The notes beneath the pieces were generated by a model. That model saw nothing but the letters and a program-made list of their open reading frames with translations. It made no database searches and was not told the origin of the DNA. Positions 48,301 through 59,970 of a stretch of 64,000 nucleotides of DNA are shown here, one piece after another. Origin of the DNA: Hymenoscyphus infarciens (taxonomy: Eukaryota > Ascomycota > Leotiomycetes > Helotiales > Helotiaceae); assembly GCA_001414345.1 (NCBI GenBank), contig LLCB01000234.1:1-64000 (forward strand). Reading direction: 5' to 3'. Made by a program: the position numbers and the translations under genes. Position 1 is the first letter of the stretch. Every line of letters starts with the position of its first letter.

Positions 48301-50567
48301 ATAATACTATATTATTAGTAAAGAGATTTTAACTTTTTAAAGTATTACTAGGTAAGCTATAACTATAGTTAATACTAACTCTTACTTAAAATTTCCTAGC
48401 TTCTTATTAGTTAAAATAAGAATGCTAGCCTTCTTATTAGTTAAGAAGGTCTTAGTATTAGTACTTATACTACTTTTAATAATAGTATTATTAGCGCCTT
48501 AAGAAACTATAGAAGTTAGTCCCTTATTAAGGTTAAGGTTATATTTAATAACCTTAACGTCTTACTTTTTACTTAAATATATCTTTAAGTCCTTAGATAA
48601 GAGATAATTATTTAGTATCTTTAAGAGATAGTAATTATTATCTAAAAGAGAGAAGACACGCTTAGATTTAGTAAGCTATAATTTATACTTATCGATAGTA
48701 CTTTTAGTATCTATAAAGATACGTCTACTAAAGAGGTTTATACTACCTTCTAGGATATATAAACAATTCTTTAATTTAATATAGTAATAATCGTCTTTGT
48801 CTTAGCTAGTATATAATTAGAGTACTACTATACTAATTCCTTAAATAGAGGCTATACTGCTAACTATTATAATAGTGTTTAAATTCTCTTCTTAGAAGTC
48901 TTTTTAAAAGTAATAGCAATTATATATAATATATAAGTTAGTGCTAGTATTGTTTTTAAATCTCTTTCTCTAAAGTTTAGACTTTTATAAGAATACTATA
49001 ATTACGTTAGTATCTAATTTAAAACTATATACTATATATAAGCTTATATATCTAAAAGCACTTTCTATATCCTTAGTATTATTATTAGAGGTATTTTTAG
49101 GCTTAGTATCTTTATTCTTTAAAGAATTACCCCCCTTTTTACCTTCCTTTTTTAGGTCTTATTTAGTCTACTTCTTATCTTAAAAAGCCTCCTACTTTTC
49201 CTTCTTTTCCTTGTTTTTTAAAAGAGAAAAGTATAAATTAGAGTTATACTTATTAGACGTATAATAAGAGTAATTCTTATTCTCTTTACTATTATTACCT
49301 TTTAAGTATTATTACTATTATTAAAGCTTTATACCTCTAAAAAGGGCTTTACTTTCAGTAGTCTTTCTAATATAAGCTTCATCTATAATATTAATAATTA
49401 AGCAATTAAGGTCTAGTAGATTAGAACCTTGAAGATCTACTTACTTAGCTATAAACTATTAAGAAAAGGACTATATTAATCCTTTAATAAAAAGAGTAGT
49501 ATACTACTTTTTAATATCTATTATTTCAAGATCTTTAAGCTTATGCTTTATATTTAAGAAGTAACTAATATACTTCTTAAGATTATTATATCTCTTATAT
49601 TTATAGTTAATATAATTGCTAATTATATTATATATAAGTACCTCTCCTTTTCTAGAGTACTTTCTTTTAAGAGTATTCTATATACCTTTTATAGTATAGA
49701 TACCTTTAATAACTTTAGTAGAGAGAGCTTTAATATTATTTATAATTATAGAGTAGTATCTAGCCTCTCTCTTATCTTAAAAGTTCTATAACTTTACGTT
49801 ATCTATAGTTTCTCCTTCTTATATAGTAAATATTAATTTAACCTTCTTTAATAGCTGAACATTCCTTTTAAAGTAGACTTTTAATTTATATTAACATATA
49901 AGTCTTATTATCTCTTCCTTTTATAATAAGTAATTACTTTCACCTTTTAGACGTAATCTTAATAGGAGCTAAGAAGTGCTATAATAGCTTAAATTTAGTA
50001 GGTCTAATATATCGTTAGTGCTAGTAAATATTAACTAAGAGAGTAGTAGTAAAGGAGCTCTTAATCTATTACCGTTTAAGCTATTATTTTCTATACTTCT
50101 TAATCCTAATCCTTTTAATAATAAATTTAATTTATTATTAGAACCTTCTAGATTATTATAGAGAGACTTTAAGAACGATTCCTTAATTAATAATCCTTTT
50201 ATTAGTAAAAGTTGCTCTAAAACCTATATAAGAGTATTTACTTTACTCTTACCTTTTTATATAGTTGATACTAAAGAAGGTAAATCGTTAAAAGATAATT
50301 TAAGTATAGCTTAAAATACCTCTTACTCTTATAAGTTAAAGGTTATTAAAGGGATTAATCGTTAAACTTTTATTAATTTACTAAACAGATTATTTAAACT
50401 TAATATATATTAAAGTATAGTTAATACTTATATATTTTCTAGTGTTAATATCTCTTAACCTAAGTTTATATATATATATGTCGTCGGTAGTAATAAGATA
50501 ATAAGTAAATTAACTTCTACTATTACAATTTAAGTAATACTATTAAATACTAATAACATAATAGCTA

Positions 50568-50581
50568 CCAGGCTTATAACC
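50568..50581 (-). other. Primer-binding site, half-tRNA-iMet type
   Basis: CCAGGCTTATAACC next to the 5' LTR matches the initiator tRNA-Met anticodon arm (GGGCTCATAACCC) apart from transitions, and is nearly the same as the site of element 1. Confidence 0.7.
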
Positions 50582-50764
50582 TATTATAAGTGTAAGGTTA
50601 AGAGAAGTATTATAGGTATTTAAAAGTATAGGGTAGAGAATTAGGTATTAATTACTATAAGGAGAGAACTATCTACTATGCGTAGGAGAGAGTATAAGTA
50701 CCCCAAGAGTGAGCTAACCCCAATCGGGTAGCCATCACAAGAGTGAATATCTAATACAACAACA
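50582..50764 (-). repeat. 5' LTR of Copia element 2
   Basis: 183-bp copy of 45158-45340, less mutated at its outer end (CAACAACA intact), followed by CCCTT. Confidence 0.94.
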
Positions 50765-52275
50765 CCCTTTGGTAGTACTTTCTTAGGTAAGAGACCTGTC
50801 ACCGGTGGCCTGATGTGAAGACCACCTCTGATAACGGCTTAAAGGTAAGACAGAGTTTCGGCATTTTTACTAGAGATAACCTAGTCACAGGAGAGACCTG
50901 TGTTCTTAACATAGGCGTCGATTTCAATATATAAACGTCTATAGACGCAGGGATTCGTCATAATAAACATGATAGTAGCACGAGTGGCTGTTGCAGTTAT
51001 ATCTGCACCGGCAAGGCTATTAATATCTTAGCTTTTCTTTCAGAAGATAGAGATTAGTAGAGTGATTTCTTACATCTAGGCAAGACTCTCAGCAACAGTA
51101 TCATATTCCTTAATCCCATGTCTCATAAACGAGCCCATCATATCCTTACCAGTTCCAGTTAGATCTTCCTTAAATCGTTTCCTAACAACTTCCTCTACGA
51201 CAATATAAAGATTCACAATAAGAGTAATTTCCTTTCAAAAAGGAGAGGGAAAACTACCGTATAAGCCTCCCAGGACCAGCCTCATCTTTAGCAGGTGGGA
51301 AGATCATGTTTCCAATAATAGGCGTATTAAGAAAGTCGCTCACAGCAGGAATAGAGCACAACATAATAACTGCTTACATCGTCTCTTCCATAGATTTAAT
51401 ATAAGAATAAACATCTTCATCAGAATCAATATCGCCAAAAGGCACATCAAATGCTAAGTCAGTAATGATATCCAGTGCCAGAAATTAAGCCTTTCTCGCA
51501 AGATCCATGGGTTTCAGGGCCGTCTCGGTTGATATATATTTAATTATAATCAGGTTGAGGAGATTAGAAACATGTTTGTTGACCCTGTCTTCTACGGTGG
51601 GTTTCTCTTTTCCAGAGTATTATTTGAATGTTAGATGTTTCTGATCGGCGTATGAGTAGTAACTTACACCCATAGCCATTTGAGTTCGTCGTCTAGTATG
51701 CTCATTCTCATCAACAATGGAGAGAATGTTATCATGACCCGGCTGCATCCAAATACCTTTGTACCAAGCGATTTTTCGTACAAGACGACCGAGCATTATT
51801 CATGCGATGAATGGTATCGGCGTCACTGGTGAGTAGCATGTTAGAACCAACTCTCGCTAGCGACACTACACAATAAAAACGATTAGCCTGCTTACTACTT
51901 GTTTAAAGAAAATACCAACTTACCGTATTTCTTACAGACGTGATACAGTTGTTAATGAATATTCAAATTATGCACAGCTCTTACGATCCAAAGATTGGAC
52001 CATGCGGCAAGTGCAGGACCCTTGATATGGGACAATTTTCGATAAGCGACAAAGCTGCTCAATCCATAATAAGCGCAAGAAAACAAGCTCGCCCAGTTCA
52101 CAGCCGCAAAAAGTTGTTAGAAAGCTGCCATAGTTTTGGTTTTCTGCCAGTCTGGAGATTCTTACAAATGTAAAACCGCGATCATATTTAAACCACGACA
52201 CGAGAAGCCGGGGAGGGAATAGTACGACAAGGGACAGTAGTATCCCTAATGGCCCTACGCGGGCATATTAGCCTA

Positions 52276-52903
52276 AGGCCCTGTTCGGCTCGCACAACTA
52301 AGTTGTGCACATGACCTAAAACTAAGTGTTCAACTCTACACCGCTAAGGAGTAATTAGGACGTTCAGCACGCACACCTAGTGTACCTAGATTTGTGAGTG
52401 TTTCACATACAAGTGCCTTGTATCTTTTGTGCGTCACCAAAATGATTCATGGGCCTTATTTGGTCCCTGTCCCTTTCACTCCCACGAAATCCCCGGTTAC
52501 AAAGTGTGGTTATACCCATCTACCACTAAGATAAGACCCTCCTGAAACGACGTTAAGACAGGATCGGAATTGTAGTCTTATCTTTTCTATTTAGATTTTC
52601 TATTCAATTATTATAAATTGAACTTCGTAAAAGCTCCTAAAAATACGTCAAGACTTAAAGGACTAAGAGCTTATATAAGGTCTCGATTTGCACGAGCTCT
52701 TGGTCCTTATATACTTGTAGTTATCTCGTAGTTAACTGGAGGTTGAGTCTTACCTCCGTAAATATTTTGTGTTAGGCTCTGAATAGAACCAGTTACACCT
52801 AGTACTTCTAGCACTAAATCAAGACTAATTTATGGCACACCCTTGGCTAGACTCATTTCACCACACATCTAGGAAATTGTGCAGTGCGGACCGAACTGGG
52901 CCT
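52276..52903. mobile_element. Possible 628-bp non-autonomous TIR element
   Basis: The ends are imperfect ~20-bp inverted repeats: AGGCCCTGTTCGGCTCGCAC at the left and, inverted, AGGCCCAGTTCGGTCCGCAC at the right. Just inside the left end is a perfect palindromic arm GCACAACT..AGTTGTGC. There is no open frame. GGCCCTGTTCGG-type ends resemble short hAT or Harbinger MITEs. I could not find a clean target duplication. Confidence 0.5.
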
Positions 52904-53249
52904 AAATACTCAAAGCTAGTCATAGTACAAACCTTTATCGGGATTTGAAGGTAGCGGGATATGTAAAGGCGGTGATGTAGTGAAACAACCCTCCTCGTAC
53001 TTCTCCACCTCTCTTCCCGTTCCATTCTCGCTTACCAAAATTACTTTTTACGGAAGATAGAGACGCCATAAATCTCCCGTTAATATACACCGAGTAAAAA
53101 ATGCTGTATCTGATGTATGTTTCGTCGTAAAGTTTAACTAGGAACAAGTGAAAGGCAGACTAGAAAGCAATACAGTAGTCTGACTTTACTACCCAGTCAA
53201 GCTATACAACATAGCTCTAGTAAGCTTCAAATAAAACTTTTCTCTCAAG

Positions 53250-53980
53250 GGAAAGACGTCAAATTGAGGCCATGTAAGCGATTAGAGTGGAGCCTGTCCA
53301 GCCATTGACGCATATAATACTCGTTGTATTTTCTCTATATATCAAAACCATCCCCGATATCACTTTTCGATCTCTCAACAGGAGACCAATACGGCTACTA
53401 GGAAAACCAAGTATATAATCACCCTCTTTAGCAGAAGGAGAGGCAAAGCCGATATTAATAGTGTTCCCCACTCGATTGATTTCGAAATATCGAGTTTGCA
53501 CACTTTCCTCCCCTGCCAGAATTTTTTTTGTCGTCAAAAGAAGTCGGGGATCTGGCTTTATTATCGAGCGCTAGCTGATATTTGTAGTCATCTGTACCTT
53601 ATTGCACCATTGTAACTTCCATTGCCATATCTCGAGTGCTTAGTCCACTGTTCGAAGTATAATTGCTAACCGTGTAACGTTCTGGAAAGCCGGTTATGAT
53701 GCTAATATTCTCAGTCGCACACTGCAGTGTATATTTTAGCTTCGTGTTCCCAATTTATGGAGCGGTCGATTCCAACTCCTGGCCAAGTATCTTCTGGAGA
53801 GTTTCGTAGAGGGAAATCCAGCCAATATTGTTATAAAATTGATCTTTAGACTGTCCACGAGCAAGAAGCTAAAAATCAAGGGCCTTACGGCAAGTCTCGG
53901 TGACAGTTTTCGAGTATGGACTCTTATTCTTTGCTTAATATTTTCGTCAGTGGTGAGACTTAGAAGAGCAAACACTTTGT
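53250..53980 (-). pseudogene. Decayed gene fragment, possibly HET-domain type
   Basis: Minus-strand blocks in shifting frames read like protein: FALLSLTTDENIKQR (~53930-53975), LLARGQSKDQFYNNIGWISL, LGQELESTAP, and 53259-53537 with EGDYILGFPSSRIGLLLRD. The FALLSL and late GDYI...P..R-like patches recall heterokaryon-incompatibility (HET) proteins, which often have a DRVFALLG motif and a late surface loop. Several stops and frameshifts make it non-functional. The family call is weak. Confidence 0.35.
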
Positions 53981-54157
53981 CTCATGGGTTGGTGCTTGAT
54001 GAACTTTCGTAGATAGATAGCCACGCAGCTCAGTCCCTTCCGCTTGTCCACCCCCCCTTCTTAGGTAGTCCATCTCAAATGGCATGCTGCGAGCCATCAA
54101 TTTCGCCATCGTACCTCTGGTTTTAAATAAAACACATATACAGTTAGGTCTACACAA

Positions 54158-55241
54158 CGAATAGATGAATAAAATATTAATTATTCATTATAAATATTAA
54201 ATAAATATGTAGTATTTAAGCGATCATTTAAGTGATAAGAGCTTAAATAAATATATTATAAATAGTTTCTATTTGTTAGGCTTAATATCCGTATCCTAGG
54301 TCTTAGTATAAAGAGCTTATATAAGTTGAAATTTATTCTCTTTTTATATATATATATATAGATATAATAATACTCTTAATTTACTTACTTTTAATTATTA
54401 CTAATAGAGTACTATTATCTTAACTTAAATCTCTAAAGATATCTATTTATCTCTTATTATTATTATTTTATTTATCTTTTCCTAAAATTAGATTTCTAGT
54501 TATATATAACCTCTAAACTAGTTTCTAAACCAGTTTAGAACTATTAAGATATAATAATACTAACGTCTTAATTTAAACCCTATTTAAAGAAGCCTCTACT
54601 ACTAGCTATCTACTACTTAAGTATCTTCTAAAAGTAATTAATCGTGTCTAAATTATACTACTATTAAATAAATCAATTCTATTATCTAAAACTACTAACT
54701 AAAAGAGGTTCTCTATATACTATTTTGACTTTAATATATCTAATCCTAAGCCTTCTTTAAGAACGATACTACTATAGTATAAGCTTACTAAGCCTCTTTA
54801 AACGTCTCTTCTCTAGTCTCTTCTTCTTTTATAGTATTACTAGAGACCTAAGATAAGTCTATAAAAGACTCTAAATCGCTTTCTTAAAGTAGAATATATA
54901 AACGTTCTAAATATACTATTCTTACTACTATTACTCTTTATTAAGCTTTCTAATAAAAGCTTATATACTCTTATAATAAAACGACTTTTATATATAAATA
55001 CTTTAATATTATATACTTAGATAGCTTCTAAGAAAAGTATACTAAAAAAGATAAGAAAATACTACCTTTTAGCTACTAGTAGATATATAAGTTTTACTTC
55101 TAGAACTCTTTTAATTTCTGCTACTATAGTTATAATAGTACGAAATATATACTACTACTAAAGAGGTATATAGAAGTATATTTAAGATAGAATAATATAC
55201 GTAAAGACTAGGCTCTAGTATAGAAGAAAAGGAAAAACTAT
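54158..55241. other. AT-rich degenerate repeat DNA
   Basis: Composition drops sharply to AT-rich at ~54160. No intact frame exists. Parts read as protein only if many TAA/TAG are taken as Gln, so it is likely an older RIP-mutated element into which the gag-only LTR element inserted. Confidence 0.5.
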
Positions 55242-55246
55242 CTCTC

Positions 55247-55610
55247 TATAACGGCATGCCGTCCTATATAGCCGATATTACGTGGCATATGCCGTATATA
55301 TTAGCTTTTAGTAGTTATTATTTTGTATTATCTAATTTAGGAAGGTTACGTACGTCTATACGTCTGTCTAGACTTTCAGACGTACTTTATAGGGTTTAGG
55401 CTTTTGTATTAGCCGACGTATATTGTTATTCAGTTTCGTACCTCTTTTATATCGTCTGAAACCTCTTATATATAGTAGTCTACTCCTAGAGTTAGAAAAG
55501 GCTAGTTTAGCCTTTTCTTCTATATTAGAGCCTAGTATCTATATACGTCATTTTGTTATATATACTCTTATATACCTCTACTATAGTTATATATATTTCA
55601 TACTATTATA
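55247..55610 (+). repeat. 5' LTR of gag-only element
   Basis: 364-bp copy, starting TATAAC (TGTAAC decayed) and ending TTATA. More mutated than its partner. Open frames inside (55423-55728) are LTR artefacts. Confidence 0.93.
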
Positions 55611-57218
55611 TAAAAAGGCTAAACTCTACTTTACTAGTAATAGTATTTATAATATCTTTTTAAGCTTTTTATTACTTTTGTTTCGCTTTAGGCTTAAATT
55701 AGTCTATTATAATATTATCCTTAAATAGCTAGGATTCTAGAGATCTTCTAGATAGCTAGTAATATTAGAGTTTAGTATCGGTTTTAGATAGCTAGTAAAA
55801 ATCGTATCTTATATATTATAGGATTTAAATACGCTAAGTGTTTAAAATCCTAATAACCCTCTTTATATAGAGACTACTATATATAGATTTAGTAAATAAG
55901 TTAACTATTACTAAAAGTTATTATAAAGGCTTTTAAATCTACTCTTACCCCCCCCCCCTCTTCTAAATCGATATTATATCGAATTTCCGAGAGACCTTAG
56001 GTCTCTCTAAACTAGCTCTACTATAAGACGTTGAGTAATAAACACCTTCTAGGGCCACCTCTCTTACTAAAAGACACCTCTCTAAAAGCCACCTAAATAG
56101 TATCTATATACTAAGATCTAGAAGATCTCGACAAAATAATAATAATAATCGAAGAGACTAGTAAGACTTCTTAAATATAGACTAGATATAATCGGTTATA
56201 TAAGCTTTAAAAGCAGAAAATTAAGAAATAAAGAATTAGCTAGCTAAGCTAGAAAAGAGAGTAAGCGAACTTATAATTTAAAGTTAATATCTTACTTTAC
56301 TTTTAAACCCTTCTCTAAACCCTCTCTAATCTAACCCTCTTCTGCTTCTAAGTCTGAATTCATACCTCTTTCAGCTATAAGCAGCTACCTCTAATATCTT
56401 CTAATATTCCTCTCTTATCTAACATAGTACTAAAGCCTCTTTAAATACCTTCTAATAAAAAAGCAAGATAACTAAAAAGATCGAACTTTTAGATAACAGC
56501 ATTTTACTTATATACTAATAATAGAAAATATTAGTATAAGATAAACTCTATATAAATGCCGACTACTACGGTTTATCTCTAATATATAAAGCCCTTATTT
56601 AGAGTATAATAACTAGACTAGCTAGGAACTACCTAGAGCCTAGATATAAGTCGGACTTAGTTTAGAATACTTTCAAAGATTAAGAAAACATAGTTACTCT
56701 TTTAAATACCTACTTTTTAACTAGTTACAAAACAGAGGATGCTTAGAATACTTTCGTAGCCTTATAAATAAGAGGAGAAGATAATACTAAAGAAACTTTT
56801 ACTAATTTTAAGGGTTACTTTTTAAGTATAGCTATACTTAGAGAAATACTAGAATTAGAATAGTTCTTTTAAATGTAGGATAAGATTACACTATAGCTCT
56901 AAAACTTAGCTACTTTAAGAAAGAGATAATAGAACTATAACTTTATTAAAATAGCGTCTAATCTTTTAGCTTTAAATAAGGAGATATACTAAAACACTAA
57001 GTTATATAATATTAGCACTTCGGTCTAAAATACCCTCTTCTTATCTAATTCAGCTCTAAACTCTCTATAATCTAATAGCGAATCTACTACTTCTAAAGTA
57101 GAATCAGAATTAGAAGATAATAAATAAGTTCTTAAGTACCTAAAGGGAATAAGGTAGCCTATAGGCCTAAATAACATAGTTCCTATAATAGTACTAATAA
57201 ATGTTATACTCGAAACTA

Positions 57219-57690
57219 TACCCCTTTTATTATCTTAAACTTTAGATAGTATTTTCAAATTCAGTATTAAGTCTTTTAACTAGCTAAAACTATCCCTTTT
57301 TATCCCTAGATACTTAGATAATAATTTCAACTTTAACAACTTAGCTATAACTTTACTTTTAACTAGCTAAAACTCTACCTATTATTATCTTAAACGTTAG
57401 ATAATAATTTTAACCTTTAATAATATTTAGTACTAAGTTCATTTAACTAGCTAAACCACCCCTTTTATTATCCTTAGATACTTAGATAATAGTTTTCAAC
57501 TTTAACAACATTTAGCAATAAACTCATTTAACTAGCTAAAACTCCTCCTTTTATTATCTCAAACTTTAGACAGCATGTTTAACTTCGGCAACAACTTCGC
57601 CTTTAACCAGCCGAAACTACCCCTTTTGTTATCTTAAACTTCAGACAGTATTTTCAACATTCAGCAACAAACTCTTTTAACTAGCTAAAA
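57219..57690 (+). repeat. Tandem repeat of about six ~80-bp units inside the LTR element
   Basis: Units share TTATC..AAACTT.AGA.A.TA, TTTTCAA.., and TTTAACTAGCTAAAAC, with starts near 57224, 57296, 57380, 57465, 57553 and 57617. Unit lengths vary. It lies between gag and the 3' LTR. Confidence 0.8.
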
Positions 57691-58374
57691 CCCCACCGAC
57701 TCTAGTAAGGAGTCTTTCTTACATTCTTTACTTTCTTACTTTCTTTTACTTCTGGTTAGGCTAGAAGTTCCTTTTCATTTGAATTCTTTAACTCGGATAC
57801 GAATTAGTACGCTTTTAAAAGGATAGTAACCTCTTAGCTGAGTTATTACTATCTACGACATTATCGAATTTTCATTTCTGACTTAACCTTTTTAAATTCT
57901 TCGAATCGGATACAAGTTGGTACGCTCTCGAAGTGAGCTCTTAATTGAGTTATCACTGTTACCCTCAACGTCACCTCTCGACTGAACGACCTCTGACTCG
58001 ACTCTGAATTCGCCTTCGACTTTTTGAACTTTTGAACTTTTGAACTTTGAACTTTCTCTGACCGCTAGACGGATCAGACTATACTCTTTTAGCGAACGCG
58101 AATGCTTGCTTTTGATATTGAAGGATTAGAAACGAAGTCTCTTTTATAAGCATCTACGAATTGGGTCGGTTACGATTTAGGACCGACATCTCGTCTCGTT
58201 TACAATATTACGATAAATAAATAAACAAAGCGTCTTCGAACCCGGGTCAGCTACGATTCAGACCCTAACCAACTTACGACAACATAACAATATAACACTT
58301 ACGCTATCTCGATTTAGCCCTAAACAACAAGAGATAGATAGACTTAAGGACAAGTCTTTTTTAAGGGAGGGGGA

Positions 58375-58738
58375 TGTAACAGCATGCCGTCCTATATAGC
58401 CGATATTACGTGGCATATACTATATATATTAGCTTTCGGTAGTTGTTGTTTTACATTATCTAATTTAAGAAGGTTACGTACGTCTGTACGTCTATCTAGA
58501 CTTTCGGACGTACTTTATAGAGTTCGGGCTTTTGTATTAGCCGACGTATGTCGTTGTTCGGTTTCGTACCCCTTTTGTATTGTCTGAAACCTCTTGTATA
58601 TAGCAGCCTACTCCTAGAGTCAGAAAAGGCCAGTTTAGCCTTTTCTTCTGTATTAGAGCCTAGTATCTATATACGTCATTCTGCCATACGCACTCCTATA
58701 TGCCTCTACTGTAGTTGTGTGTATTTCGTGCTATTACA
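58375..58738 (+). repeat. 3' LTR of gag-only element
   Basis: 364-bp copy starting TGTAAC and ending ATTACA, followed by CTCTC. Retains more G/C than the left LTR. Confidence 0.93.
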
Positions 58739-58743
58739 CTCTC

Positions 58744-58999
58744 TTCTATACTAAATATAAGCATCTATATATAGAAGGTTAGAAACTACTAAGTCTCGAT
58801 AATAATAATAACCGAGCTCTATCTAATATAACTAATACTAAGTAATAAGAGCTAAAAAGCTAAATATATAATATCTAAATCTTAATCTCTTTTATCTATA
58901 AATATTAGATATTAATATCTTTAGTACCTTTAGTTATATAAGTATTAGTTAATTATAAACTTAGTCTTTTTTTCATTTTTATTTTTTTATATTTTTTAT
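58744..58999. other. AT-rich spacer between two elements
   Basis: Continuation of the degenerate host DNA of the LTR element. Ends with ATTTTTTAT (58991-58999), the left target duplication of the next element. Confidence 0.5.
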
Positions 59000-59961
59000 C
59001 GGTAATTATCTATTTTACTCTCTAAATAATGATTTATATCTTAAATATCCCTTGATTAATAAATAATACCTAGAATACTTCTTATTTTTATACCTCTTAT
59101 TTTTAGAGAGTAAAACTATTAAAATAGAAGTATTCTAGTTAGTAAAGATATTTTCCTTATTTATTGTTTTCTTTATACTAATATACTAAAAAATTAATAA
59201 ATATAGTAAATTAACCTACTACTATACTATCTACCTACTTTCTAATACGTAAACTTTTGCGAGTACTCTCTAGTAGTATAATACTCTAATCCTTATGCTT
59301 TTGCTTAATTCTATAGTTTCCTAGTTGATTTAAAAACGCGTATAGTAAGTAGGATCTGAATCTTAGAGTGCCTTTATATAATTTAGTATAAGTGTAAACG
59401 AATTCTTTTCCTTCTTAAGACTCTTCTTACGTTGTTTTTAGATAACGCGATATACCTAATGATTTAGTATAGTGTTACCTTAGCTAAGTAACTTCTTGTT
59501 ATTTACTAAATTCTCCTAACTAATTTATATAATATCCTTTGAAGTATTAGTATCTGCTAGTATAGAATCACCTATTAATTTATTTATAATAGCTTTATTT
59601 TATTATTCTTATTAATTAAGCTCTTTTAATATTATATAACAAGGCTTTATACACCGCTTATACTCTATCTTATTCTTATATTTAAGGGCTAGTATATTAG
59701 TAGTAGTAGTAATAGTAGAAGAAGATAGAGAGAAAATAGATTTTAGTACTTAAATATTATAAGACATCTTAGTATATAGTTTTAATTCACTTAAAAACAG
59801 GTATAGATATATAGTAAAAGTAGTAAATATTTACTAACTAGAATACCTCTATTTTAACAGTTTTACTCTCTAAAAATAAGAGGTATTCTAGGTATTATTT
59901 ATTAATTAAGAGATATTTAAGGTATAAATTATTATTTAGAGAGTAAAATAGATAATTACCG
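59000..59961. mobile_element. 962-bp Mutator-like TIR element with 9-bp target duplication
   Basis: The ends are inverted copies over about 140-150 bp, starting CGGTAATTATCTATTTTACT on both sides. ATTTTTTAT lies directly outside at 58991-58999 and 59962-59970, a 9-bp duplication, which is the hallmark of Mutator-like elements. The left TIR carries a small internal duplication. The interior, read on the minus strand from ~59768 leftwards, is protein-like if TAA/TAG are taken as Gln (MSYNI, YKNKIEYKRCIKP, NKLIGDSILADTNTSKDI), so it may carry a decayed gene or captured fragment rather than a transposase. Confidence 0.85.
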
Positions 59962-59970
59962 ATTTTTTAT

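Larger units (their letters stand above)
45158..50764 (-). mobile_element. Copia-type LTR retrotransposon, RIP-degenerate (element 2)
   Basis: LTRs of exactly 183 bp at 45158-45340 and 50582-50764, flanked by the 5-bp duplication CCCTT (45153-45157 and 50765-50769). It reads right to left: primer site at ~50568-50581, purine tract (minus AATAGGGGGTG) at 45341. Decayed minus-strand motifs in order: integrase core with LDRGKEFIVKD and RSPKQNRVSKY (~47750-47950), reverse transcriptase YINDFLIVG (~46375-46405, from YVDD), and an RNase H end with LTKMLRGNKHKEFIKLL (~45430-45500). At 5.6 kb it has normal Copia length. No frame is intact. It lies in a P450 gene in the same orientation and differs in LTR sequence from element 1. 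Confidence 0.95.
44850..52131 (-). pseudogene. Cytochrome P450 pseudogene split by a Copia element
   Basis: Minus strand, 5' part 50765-52131 and 3' part 44850-45157, with Copia element 2 between. From the ATG at 52131: N-terminal membrane anchor region with a stop in each of two CAA-type codons (MAAF then TAA CAA; NIH then TAA CAA), a TSDADTIHRMNNAR block, DENEHTRRRTQMAMG, FPPAKDEAGPGRLIR, the I-helix LAGADITATATRA (~51000-51030) and PPVTGLLPKKVLPK. After the element come TINGIFVPGGTEFGFCVWGV and the heme loop, where a one-base frameshift precedes FRYGKY and TAG (44971-44973) directly before the axial Cys (44968-44970). Removing one CCCTT copy joins the two halves in frame. Layout and motifs resemble pisatin-demethylase-like fungal P450s. 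Stops are C-to-T or G-to-A type, as from RIP. Confidence 0.9.
55247..58738 (+). mobile_element. 3.5-kb gag-only LTR retrotransposon (non-autonomous)
   Basis: LTRs of exactly 364 bp at 55247-55610 and 58375-58738, flanked by the 5-bp duplication CTCTC (55242-55246 and 58739-58743). A purine tract AAGGGAGGGGGA (58363-58374) abuts the right LTR, so it reads left to right. The interior is only 2.76 kb. At ~56210-57150 the plus strand reads as a gag-like protein once TAA/TAG are taken as Gln (coiled KLEKRVSEL, TRLARNYLEPRYKSDLV, TNFKGYFLSIAI), like Ty3/Gypsy gag in fungi. No reverse transcriptase or integrase motif is visible. A tandem repeat fills 57219-57690, and the last 600 bp is less AT-rich. 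It is a non-autonomous element needing a partner's enzymes (inference). Confidence 0.9.

Noticed and set aside
55423..55728. 101-codon plus-strand frame
   Set aside because: Mostly inside the LTR of the gag-only element; the matching frame in the other LTR (58548-58754) differs in end, showing an LTR artefact.
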